64,000 nucleotides of DNA from Ditylenchus dipsaci (Eukaryota > Nematoda > Chromadorea > Rhabditida > Anguinidae), in assembly GCA_004194705.1 (NCBI GenBank), contig SADC01001334.1, forward strand, positions 310,001 through 374,000, in the 5' to 3' direction. The position numbers were made by a program, and so were the translations under genes. Position 1 is the first letter of the stretch; each line of letters starts with the position of its first letter. Below the pieces are notes generated by a model that saw nothing but the letters and a program-made list of their open reading frames with translations, ran no database searches and was not told the origin of the DNA. This document shows, piece by piece, positions 31,242 through 41,048 of this stretch.

Positions 31242-31947
31242 CACTCCGTATCATAAGTATAGACACACCCATATTTTGTGATATTTTAGCGATTTTTGAC
31301 TAAAAGTGAGAAATGTTTTAATATAACGAGATACATTTAGGCGAAAAAAAATACATAAAAATACAAGGCTGAGAAACAGACGGTTGAAGTTAAGAAAGTA
31401 AAAACCCCTCTTTTTGCCTTATTTTTAGCCTGTTTTGTCTTGTCGAAATTCAACCGTCCATTTCTCAGCCCTGTATTTTTGTAGAGAGATCAAAGAGCTT
31501 TTGAATCATGCAATGGATTTTATCTTTTCATCGACATCTTATGTGACTAAACAGTCATTTTCTTTAGATTTTCCTTTATTTTGACTAGGAATCGACGTTT
31601 TAATGTTGATGGTCATAACTTTTCTTAGAATGATCAAAAAAAAATAAAAAAAAATCAAATTGTAGCCGAGACACAGTCGAACCAGAAGTAAGATGATATC
31701 TGCTTCAAAATAAATGAAAACATCGAGCGGCGCATTGCAAACCGAACTGCGTCTATACTTATGATACGTCTGATTTCAATGTTTACAACTACAAATTATT
31801 TTCTCGCGCTTTCTAACTTGGTTTTTGCGCCAGAACATGTTTTTTCGCCTAAATATATCTCGTTATATTAAAACATTTCTCACTTTTAGTCAAAAATCGC
31901 TAAAATATCACAAAATATGGGTGCGTCTATACTTATGATACGGAGTG
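31242..31947. mobile_element. Tc1/mariner-type MITE, TA duplication, about 110-bp ends
   Basis: TA at 31240-31241 and 31948-31949. Ends are CACTCCGTATCATAAGTATA and its inverse; the inverted match extends over about 110 bp (TCTCACTTTTAGTCAAAAAT on the right, its partner on the left). The middle has an inverted CAACCG/CGGTTG pair with CTGAGAAACAGACGG. No transposase. Confidence 0.9.
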
Positions 31948-32149
31948 TACAACGGAGGAAGTAGGTGGCGGTACCCCACTGAAAAAAATTCGATCCGATT
32001 TTTCATAATTTCATGGCCCTGTCTTCTTACACTTCTTACACGAGGTTTGATATGGAGACTCATCTTAGCGGGATGTTTACTCCGGATTCCTAGTAGCCCT
32101 GCGAACGGTTCCTATAAGTCCATTAAAATCTACATTAATACTTAAAAGG

Positions 32150-32262
32150 GTAGATGTTACATATAGGTCAAATTATGACTGTTTCTATAAGATCTACACG
32201 TGTAGCGCAGTGGATTAGCTTCCCACTTTTCACGTTACAATAATAACCTTGAATTTTCCGTC
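32150..32262 (+). repeat. tRNA-derived SINE, copy 2
   Basis: ACATATAGGTCAAATTATGA, AGATCTACACGTGTAGCGCA and GTGGATTAGCTTCCCACTTT match copy 1 at 28482. The 3' end overlaps the last codons of the small ORF at 32230. Confidence 0.6.
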
Positions 32263-32473
32263 GTCAGCACTCTCTTCGGCCTTGCAGATAACCTGAACTG
32301 TAGCTTGCATAGGATGAACAATTGGATGAAAAGATGAAAAAGTACAGTCATACCGTAAGCAATTCAGTCGTCGACATGCCGATCACTCTGTCTCTCCCTT
32401 TCCCTGAATCGTAGAAAACAAAAGGCTGACCATCGAGTAGCTTAAAGTCGTTCGGGATTACCAAATATTCCAT
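32230..32473 (-). CDS. Possible 60-residue two-exon ORF, unidentified
   Basis: Exon 1 (32473-32354) starts at ATG and reads 40 codons, with DFKLLDGQPFVFYDSGKGRD, to an ACG|GTATGA donor. Exon 2 (32292-32230) follows a TTCAG acceptor in phase, reads VICKAEESADDGKFKVIIVT and stops at TGA. The stop falls in a SINE-like sequence, so the real gene may once have been longer. Neither exon matches a family I know. The residue composition and in-phase splice are the only support. Confidence 0.3.
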
Positions 32474-32479
32474 ATACAC

Positions 32480-33320
32480 CATAATACTCCATATACACCA
32501 TAAATAGTTACACAAGCTAAAGAGATAGGGAAAAATATTTTCCTCACTGTCGCTTGATTCGTTTTAGCAGCTCATCATGCTATCTGAATAAGAAATTGAT
32601 CAGTGTATCAAATAAAGCCCGGAACATAAGACAATATTGAAAAGAAATTTAACGGTAGACAAATCTTGTTTTGCCTAATGTCACTTTTGACAATTGTTAT
32701 TTTGCCAAAAAAAATAAGGCGCTACTTGCATATACCACTTCTTGCACATATACCTACTTGCATATACCAAAAAACTAATTTTAACAAAAAGGAAGATGTT
32801 GAACATAGTTTTGAATACTGGGACTATCGCGTAAATAAACTCTGGTTGGAATCGCTCACAACTTTATCATGAAAAATTGATTTGTTTTATTGTTATGTTA
32901 GGATTTTATTTTTTTCGCTTTTCTTTTATTTTGTTTGCCGTTACCAATAAATCGTGCTTGTCTTAAAACATCATTTGAGATGTAACGTTCGAAATTGGAG
33001 GAAGCTTTGAGGGGAAACGGCCTGTGAGGGAAACGGAGCGGACCCCAAAAATACGTTTGACAAATGTCGTTTTGGCTTTCAGATGTGCTATTACACTAAT
33101 ACATTTGATTTGGAAATATTAAACAATTTAATGAAAAACCTTAATTTTTTTTAAAAGCCAGACTTTTTTCACGTTTGAGCTGTGATCTTTTTGCACACCA
33201 AAAGTGTGTGACACTGTGAGCAAAGAATCTAACAGCCCTGTTAAAAAGCTTCATAACCGTATATAAATTTTTGGTATGTAGTTTGGTTGAAAAGGCTCAA
33301 AATGACCTTAAAAATTAGTG
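32480..33320. other. No gene supported; possible fragment of the multi-hairpin repeat
   Basis: 32790-32845 contains GAAGATGTTGAACATAGTTT and TAAATAAACTCTGGTTGGAA, the left part of the multi-hairpin repeat without its GC stem. 33010-33035 has GGGGAAACGGCC as in the element at 48095. Otherwise featureless AT-rich DNA. Confidence 0.5.
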
Positions 33321-33329
33321 CTATTTTAA

Positions 33330-33842
33330 GGGTGGTATTTAATTTTGGCCATAGAATACTGAATTTTGGCCATAGATTTGTGTTGGCCATAGATTACTGA
33401 ATTTTGGCCATAGAATACTGAAAAATGGCCATAGATTTCTGAATTTTAGCCATACTCACTCGAAATCATGTTTCAACCACTTTTTAAGATGCTCTTGGAC
33501 CTGAAACATCCTGAAAAGATGTTTTAAGCGTGTCGATGACAATTTTCCGATAATTTTTTTGACCGGAATTGGACTTTTTGCACTGTGCGACCAATGGTCG
33601 GAAAAATTACAGAAATTTTTTTCTCGGAAAAGTGTCATCGACACCCTTAAAACATTTTTTCAGGATGTTTCAGGTCCAAGAGCATCTTAAAAAGTGGTTG
33701 AAACATGATTTCGAGCGAGTATGGCTAAAATTCAGAAATATATGGCCAATTTTCAAAAATCTATGGCCAATTTTCAGTAATCTATGGTCAAAAAATCTAT
33801 GGCCAAAATTAAATATTCTATGGCCAATTTCAAATATAACCC
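33330..33842. mobile_element. Mutator-like element with TGGCCATAGA repeats
   Basis: Flanks are TATTTTAA (33322-33329) and TATTTTTAA (33843-33851), equal apart from one T. Ends are GGGTGGTATTTAATTTTGGC and the inverse of AGGGTTATATTTGAAATTGG. Both ends are followed by repeated TGGCCATAGATT words; the centre is an inverted pair of about 130 bp (TTAAGATGCTCTTGGACCTG / CAGGTCCAAGAGCATCTTAA). Confidence 0.8.
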
Positions 33843-34481
33843 TATTTTTAATTTTCAAACGTTTCAAGCAGAAATTTTTTTTTACATAAGTTCCCGGAAC
33901 TTCTGAAACCGGTTTCGTGATCAGCGTAACTAATTTGCTTACAAAAAAACTTTTAAAAGGTGAAATTGACTGTCATATATTAAATTCCTTTCATGACAAC
34001 AAATTTCACCCTCAAAATAAAATAAGAGGGAGTTCACTAGGTTTTTCGTTGAAAAAAAATTCCGAAAATGATTATTTTTAGGGTTGTTTTTTTGAGTTGT
34101 GTAGGATGGCTGAGTAGGCATAAAACTTTGCTCCAACATGCGTTTGTGATATTTTGCACTAGCTATCATTTGCGTATAAGGTTTTGATAAGATTGACTCA
34201 AAAACATGTGAGCAATTTCGTGTGATTTTCGCGTACTGATTGTTTTTGCTGTGGCTTATCGCGGTGTAAAACTTGAACCTGGAAGCCGAGTTTTCAAACA
34301 AGTAAATACGAGATGTTTTAAATATTTATTGAAAGGAATTCAAAATATGACTTGTTATTTTGAATTTGAAAAATACCTTGTTTACTTTATATAATAAATT
34401 ATGTTTTATTACAAACTAGTTTAAAATTATGGTGAAGTTTGGCTGTACCAAATTAGAGGGACCTTTTTCCGCCTTTTCCAT

Positions 34482-37083
34482 TTATTTTTTAATCTCATCT
34501 TTTTCGTGCAACTCTTCCTCGGTTAGTTCCTAAAAAATCTTTTGTATTATTTTTCTCTCATAAGTTAACAGAAAGTGCCTACAGGTTCAGGCAGACCTCT
34601 GTCTCTCAACAACTCTCGCGTCAGTGAAAGATCGCCATTTTTAGGTGCTTCCTTGTCTGCTTGATCTGCAATAGTGATGAATTGAACTGCAATATTGTTA
34701 ATGCTTTACATTTTTTCAAAGCACTTTCTAGAGCTTCTTCGTAGTGGATTTTGTAAAGGCGGGCTAGAGAGTCAGGAAGCTTAACACTTCCGATCACAGC
34801 TGTCGGTCAGCTGTTAAAAAACACTTACATCTAGTTTCTTGTTCTCCAAGTCATGCTCAACTTCTTGCCAGACTGCCTCGTATTGCACTTCATTTAGAGG
34901 GCCGGCTCCACTTTTCTTATATCCATTACTGACGCTGAATGATAAATACCTTTAACTATATATTTACTGAGATATTGACTAGGATATTCACTTTTACTAG
35001 AATATTAATGGACACAACGAGCAGTGAGCCACTTTGAACTTTAAAAAACTGGTTTTGTCTGTTAGGCTGGAAGGAACAATCAGGATATTTTACATTGTTT
35101 AAACTAAAATTTTGACCCAACTGGATGACACCTGGAAGGGGAGCTAGGTACCTGGCGCCAGGCATAGACAAATCATAGTTTTGGCACTATCAAACCGTAT
35201 TCAGCACAAAATTCTGGGTAGGATAGCATGGTTTGTTAAAAAAATTCCGAAAATTTTTGAAAAACCTTCAACTGGCTATCTACCTGCATAGCCACCTGCA
35301 TGGAAATCGGTCTTCATCATATTCTGGTGCGGTTTTGATATAGTGTAACCATTATTTATCATTCTTTAATATAGTGAAACTTTCAGGAAAAATTATTTAA
35401 AAAAAAGCCATAAAAACAATTTTTAGTTAGAATCAATGGAATAAAAAAGTAATGTTGCAATTTTTAGGTCCAAAACAAATAATAAAAAGAGTTGCAAAGG
35501 CCTGTATTTTGACATTAATATATCTATCTCACCTTCATGTTAGACAACTGCTCCAAGTAGCAATTTCGGCGCTCAAAGGCTTCCAGCGCTAGGGGTAGAT
35601 CATTTTGAATGTGCTCATCTATTATTTTGTCTTCCTATAACTTTTATTGTTTTCAGAGATCGGTAAGATTCCTTAAAAATTAAGAAAACTTGAATGACAA
35701 ATTGCTCGCGAGCGATTAGCTCGCATTTGCTTGCAACTTTGGCTAAAGTGCCGAATCCTGGGAATGCCCGAAATCGGGTTTGACTGCTTTTTTCGACGTT
35801 TTGGGTCCTGAAACGCAGGAAAAACATGTTTTTAGGGCGCGGAAAGACATTTTTGCAAAAAAAATTTTTTTCGAACCACAGGGGGGGTATCATGGTTTTT
35901 TAGTCAAAATTTGAAAAATTTAAATTGGCGCCTTTTGAATTTAAAAGGGATTAAGGGCTGTATAGGGAGGGGAAGGGAATAAAGGGGGCCACTAATCACA
36001 CAGGGCCCACTAACAAGAAGATGTTGAACATAGTTTTGAATACTGGGGCCTACCGCATAAATAAACTCTGGTATGCATGCTTTTTCATGCATCCAGAGTC
36101 ACTTTCGAGTGATTTGTGTCTAAGGTATGTGGGTGTGCGCATCTCAACTCCAAGCCCCAAGCCCCCTGCGCCCCCGAAGGGGGCGCAGGGGGCTTGAGAG
36201 TTAGAGATGCGCGCACACACTTACCTTAGACATGATTCCGAGAAGTACTCTTGACCATAAAATGCATATAGAGTCTTTTTTTGCCACGGCCCAGTTGAAA
36301 AACATGGTGAGGCAGTCGAAGAATATAGATAATCAAATTTATAATGTTCTGCCATAAAAGTGGCCCCTTTTATTCCCTTCCCCTCCCAATACAGCCCTTA
36401 TTCCCTTTTAAATTCAAAAGGCGCCAATTTAAATTTTTCAAATATTGACTAAAAAACCATGATACCCCCCCTGTGGTTCGAAAAAAATTTTTTTTGCAAA
36501 AATGTCTTTCCGCGCCCTAAAAACATGTTTTTCCTGCGTTTCAGGACCTAAAACGTCGAAAAAAGCAGTCAAACCCCGATTTCGGGCATTCCAGGATTCG
36601 GCATTCCTGCCGCAACTTTTATCACTTTTTGAGAGCAAGAGGCGAGCCAAATTTATGAGCTAAATAGGTCGCGATCAATATGTCATGCCAGTTCTGCGAT
36701 TTGTAGTATCTTTTGAGGCTCCAGCAGGCCAAGCTGCCAACACTTATTATAAGAGATAAAACTAATGAGTAATAAATTTAACATTTTGCTTGTTTAGATA
36801 AAAATTTCAGGGTTTATACCAGGGCTCGGAAATCAAAATTTTCGAATCAAGGACATTTTGGTAAAATAAAAGACATTTGGTCAAAAAGTGTTATTTTATC
36901 CAATGCTTATTGATTTTTGAGCAACAAAAACAAACATTTTGACCTAAAATCTCGAAAACATTCTATTGTTATTAAAGTTTCCGCTTAATAATAACTTAAT
37001 ATTATTATACCAACCTTAGCAATAAAAGATTTAATGACTCTGTAGTAGTAGATATATTCGTTTTCCTGTGTCCAATACTCCAT
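34482..37083 (-). CDS. Unidentified protein gene, at least seven exons
   Basis: Exons (minus strand): 37083-37015 (starts MEYWTQENEYIYYY), about 36733-36610 (frame uncertain), 35634-35533, about 35186-35152, 34934-34829, 34779-34710, 34665-34583, 34529-34482 (TAA). From 35634 onward the phases run 0,2,0,1,0 without conflict and all sites are GT...AG, so the C-terminal half of about 150 residues is well supported. It reads EHIQNDLPLALEAFERRN, AGPLNEVQYEAVWQEVEHDL, LPDSLARLYKIHYEEALES and ends with an acidic, charged helix (LTEEELHEKDEIKK). It looks helical and soluble, with no signal peptide. The second exon has a frame break. An 860-bp foldback fills the intron between it and the third exon. 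I do not recognise the family. It starts about 120 bp downstream of the protease stop, same strand. Confidence 0.6.
35746..36608. mobile_element. Large foldback element in an intron, with a multi-hairpin centre
   Basis: The left arm (35746-35995) and right arm (36358-36608) are inverted copies: GGGAATGCCCGAAATCGGG / CCCCGATTTCGGGCATTCC, GGTATCATGGTTTTTTAGTC / GACTAAAAAACCATGATACC, AGGGGAAGGGAATAAA and its inverse. The centre is one full multi-hairpin repeat. It splits the gene at 34482-37083 between its second and third exons. Confidence 0.8.
36018..36315 (+). repeat. Multi-hairpin repeat, best full copy
   Basis: Stem 1: ACTCTGG-T-ATGCAT / ATGCATCCAGAGT (36063-36100). Stem 2: CACT-TTCG-AGTG. 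Stem 3: a perfect 17-bp GC stem, AAGCCCCCTGCGCCCCC (36159-36175), loop GAA, and its inverse (36179-36195). Around stem 3, TAAGGTATGTGGGTGTGCGC pairs imperfectly with GCGCGCACACACTTACCTTA. Both arms contain an AAG|GTATGT or AAG|GTAAGT splice-donor-like word, read on opposite strands. Confidence 0.85.
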
Positions 37084-37200
37084 GCTTAATTGACCTTGAA
37101 AACGACTCCTATGAACGTTAATATGTAAGCAAATAATTACAGCAAATATGACAAATATAGCCTTTTGATTGCCAGTGGTTAGCTTTTATTGCATAATAAT

Positions 37201-39267
37201 TCAGACAAATGTTATAGTAATTGTGATCGACCACCCAAGGCTTTTGTGATTTATTTCGATATTTTCATTGTTATCGGGCACTGTTGATTTGACGGCAAGG
37301 ATGGGGTCTTTGGCAGGCAGCTCGTGAATAATCAAGTCCGAATTTTTGTTTTCAACGATGAATTTGTTAGCATAGCAGACATTGGTCAAGTAACACAGTG
37401 TTGGAGAGAACTCAGTGAGTCTTGTGAAGGTGTTGTAAGATTCGCTATTTTTCTCGAACACCTCATTCAGCAATCCAGCCATGCGGTAGCCTTGTGCTTC
37501 TTTTTGCATCAATGGAGTGCCAAGGTCAACAGGAGAGAGCCCCACTTCTGGCAGTGCTGACTGGGTGCAGAAGTTGCCATTTCCCCGGCATTTGGCTAAA
37601 CCTGAAGGACGAAGACCAATAAACTTTTCAAAAGAGATATGATTGCTGGATTCACTGAGCGTTTTTTGTTTGTTCCACCAAGAGTATGCTGAAAAACAAA
37701 TTTAACTAATTTGACTGTCAAAGTTGTGTGAATATTCAAATTTGACAAACTCACCAGCAACTCTTCTTTTAGCTTCAGGTCTTTGTCATTTGATGGGCAA
37801 ATTGGGAAACTTTTGCACCTAGCTGAAGTGGTATGGAAATGGTGACAAGCGCAGTTTGGCGTTTGAATGAGGCAGCGTTGGCATCCAGCACGAGACTCTT
37901 GACAGGAACACTAACCATATCCACTGCATCACAGCCCGGACCAATTGACTTGCATTTGCCACCAGCCTGCGCAGATAGTTGATTAGCTTTCCCAATTTCA
38001 TTCCACAGTCATGAATCGTCAATATGTGCTGGCTTGATGCAACCACGCCTTGGCAGGTGTCATCAATTGAGGAAAAAATCACGTCAGATTGTTCTGGCAA
38101 CATACTTGATCTAGTCTGAATAATAATTATTTTTACATCACAAAATTGTTTTAGGGGTCATTATTGGTAGAATCAGACAATTTGGTTTGTTAAAGGTAAT
38201 TATTGTTGTGTGGCTCAAATAATCGAAAAGAAGCAATTAGACTAAAACTAAACTCACAGAACACCAGCTGTCGATCTGCGCAGACTCCTCATCAGAAACG
38301 AGGGGAATGCCAGGAACAGCTGGGTAGTGACTTCTGGATTTGGTCAAAAAAGCCCTGTTCATTACAATTTGGTTGATGAATTTGGTTGATCCTAAAAACT
38401 CAGACATTATAATTTGGCAGGATATTGATTTTTCAATTATATTGTTTAAGAAGAAATGTAACCCTACCAGGCGGACAAAGATGTAATTGCTCACACAAAG
38501 ACTGGGCGTGAAGGCGGTTGTCCACAGAAGCGGACAACATCTCATGGTCAGACTTGACGTTAACAGAGCGACAAACCGCATGCCAACACGAGCCAGTAGA
38601 GGTCCACCACTATCACCAATGGTGATTCACCATTGCTTGCTTGCTGTTCTTTTTTGTTAGTCAGCATTTCAATTAATCCTGGCTGATCCATGATTGGCTT
38701 GTATTTTATCTCCAGAGTAGCTTCCCGCATTCGACGAGTGGGAGAAGGCTGGTGCACGCTTGTTCGGCCGAAGCCGACAACAACTCCTTGCTGCGCAGTC
38801 ACTCTTGGATCAAGGCAAATAAAATCTGCAAAAACGAAAATTGATTTGCACCTTATTGATTCAAAATAACCCGTTCTTTTTCTGAGTTCTTTAGGCATGG
38901 GGCTGAACTGTATCACTGCATAGTCAGTCCAGACATTTTCAGTAGAGTCCGTAGCAATGATTTCCCAGTCGATTTCCACCATATCGGGCTTACAGTCACT
39001 TCCAGAAAAGCAGGTGCCACCAGCATAGAAATGTATATCTTCTGGTCTTTTAAAATCCTTGAAACAATGACGAGCACCCAGACCAAAGCGGTGATACACC
39101 AAAGTGAATGTGCATAAAACTGACCACAAACAGCCAGTCCCACGAATGGATATTTACCAGTAGGAACATCTTCACCATTGAGGACAGTCAAGTTTAGAGC
39201 CACTAAAAATTTTATCAAATGAAACGGTGGAAAATTAAGAATGCCGTCTATTGACAAAAAAACACAT
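37201..39267 (-). CDS. Chymotrypsin-fold serine protease, one active and one dead domain
   Basis: Exons: about 39267-38468, 38391-38258, 38115-37755, 37688-37201. The first domain starts LNGEDVPTGKYPFVGLAV, where proteases of this fold have their activation site. It keeps the triad: His in GARHCF, Asp in WTDYAVIQF, Ser in GDSGGPLLA. The second keeps the fold words but not the triad: CQGVVASSQHILTIHDCGMK has Asp at the expected His, RQTALVTISIPL has Gln at the Asp, and DLGTPLMQKEAQGYRMAGLL has Leu at the Ser, so it looks like an inactive homologue. A hydrophobic N-terminus (FHLIKFLVAL) suggests secretion, if one T is removed from T7 at about 39255. About four single-base breaks, mostly in short runs, interrupt the frame. 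AATAAA lies at 37190-37185, just past the stop. The bases cannot show whether this is one two-domain protein or a recent fusion model. Confidence 0.75.
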
Positions 39268-39299
39268 CAAATATGCTTGATTCAACATTCACAAATTAA

Positions 39300-39830
39300 A
39301 TATTGATTTCGAAACCCATCTGTCATTTTTAAATCACATATATTAATAAAACTTACGAAACTCAAGGAGAAACCTTGCGGTGGATTTATAATCACCCACA
39401 AATTTATGAACTAACCAAAGTTACTCTCCCAAATTACTTAATTTCTGCCTTTTTACTGAATTTCATCCCTTTAGAAACCAAAAAAATATGTCTATAAATA
39501 AAAAATATTTTAAATAAATTCATTTATTCCAAAGCAACAGACATGTATGTTTCCTATTTTGTTGTGTCAATTCAAACTTAGTACTGGGCGAGTCAATAGG
39601 TTCGTGGTTAGTCATAAACCCTTCGCAAAGTTATGCATAGGTTTCATAAGTTTTTAGTAATAAATTTCATACAGAATAGACAGCTGGGTTTCAAAATCAA
39701 AATTGATTTTTTTAAAATCAAAACATGTTTTTGATAGGTCTCGTAAGGGAAATTTAAATCACAAATCTTCAATTTGAAAACCTATCAAAAAATTTGTTCT
39801 AATTTTACAAATAAAATTTTGATTTTCAAG
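39300..39830. other. Upstream of the protease; no gene seen
   Basis: AT-rich, no coding frame. Likely holds the protease promoter. A decayed inverted pair (TTGATTTTTTTAAAATCAAA at about 39700) is the only structure. Confidence 0.4.
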
Positions 39831-39837
39831 GCGGCAC

Positions 39838-40932
39838 CGAATTGATCTGCACCGAATTGATCCACACATGAATTGATCCACACATGAATTGATCCACACC
39901 GAATTGATCCACAAAAATTTGTCCAGACACGAAATGCTTTTAAATCTTTGTTTTGAAGAGCTTACTTGTTAATTCAAACATTTTTCTGTGAAACAGCGGA
40001 TCTCCCATGCACCAACTAAACAAGTGGTCGTCCACTTGGATCAAAAATTTTTTTTACGTTTTTGGGTTCCAAAACCTGTTTTCTAGACTGATTCAGGCAT
40101 GCTGAAGATTGTTTCACAGTGGTAAAACGCCGTTTTCTCGAGTATTTTTTGAGTTTTGGGCAATAATTGATTTCACCAAAATCAATTATTGCCCAATACT
40201 GAAAAAATACCTGAGGAAACGGCATTTTACTATTATCAAACCGTTTTCAACATGTCTGAGACAGTCCAGAAACAGGTTTTAGAACATGAAAAACATAAAA
40301 AAATCTTGATCCAAGTGCACGACCACTTGGTTATGTTGTACCCAGGTAGTCATACCCAGATTGGGGAACTCAGGTAGCAAGGCCACTTGGTGTCATCCGA
40401 TTCACCCTGAGTGGTTCATATCCCTATTTTTTCTATAACTTAATCTCGATTCTCATAAATAATCCTGTACCAACATAGCCAAGTGTTCGTCGACTTGGAT
40501 CAAGAATTTTTTTTCTGTTTTTCATTTTCTAAAACTTGTTTTCTGGACTGTCTCGGACATGCTGAAGATGGTTTGATAATAGTAAAATGCCGTTTTCTCA
40601 GGTATTTTTTGAGTATTGGGCAATAATTGATTTTGGTAAATCAATTATTGCCCAAAACTCAAAAAATACTCGAGAAAACGGCGTTTTACCACTATCAAAC
40701 CATCTTCAGCATGCCTGAATCAGTCCAGAAAACAGGTTTTGGAACCCAGAAACGTAAAAAAAAAATTTTTTGATCCAAGTGGACGACCACTTGGTTTAGT
40801 TAGTGCTTGGGAGATCCGCTGTTTCACAGAAAAATGTTTGAATTAACGAGTAAGCTCTTCAAGACAAAGATTTAAAAGCATTTCGTGTCGGGACAAATTT
40901 TTGTGGATCAATTCGGTGTGGATCAATTCGCT
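39838..40932. repeat. Dumbbell foldback: two palindromes between inverted outer arms
   Basis: Outer arms: GAATTGATCCACA repeats (39838-39920) face TGTGGATCAATTCGGTGTGG (40906-40930), followed inward by TCTGTGAAACAGCGGATCTC and its inverse. Between them are two separate inner palindromes, centred at about 40170 and 40635, each about 320 bp. Each carries TGGGCAATAATTGATTT / AAATCAATTATTGCCCA at its centre, and the two resemble each other. No coding frame. Element class unknown. Confidence 0.75.
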
Positions 40933-41048
40933 TAACGCCGATTTTCAAAACCCATTTGCCAAAATTTAATAGCATCTTACATAGTAATATTATAAACTTA
41001 TGAAACCCACGCAGAAACCTTGCGAAGGGTGTCTAATGAGCCGCCAAC

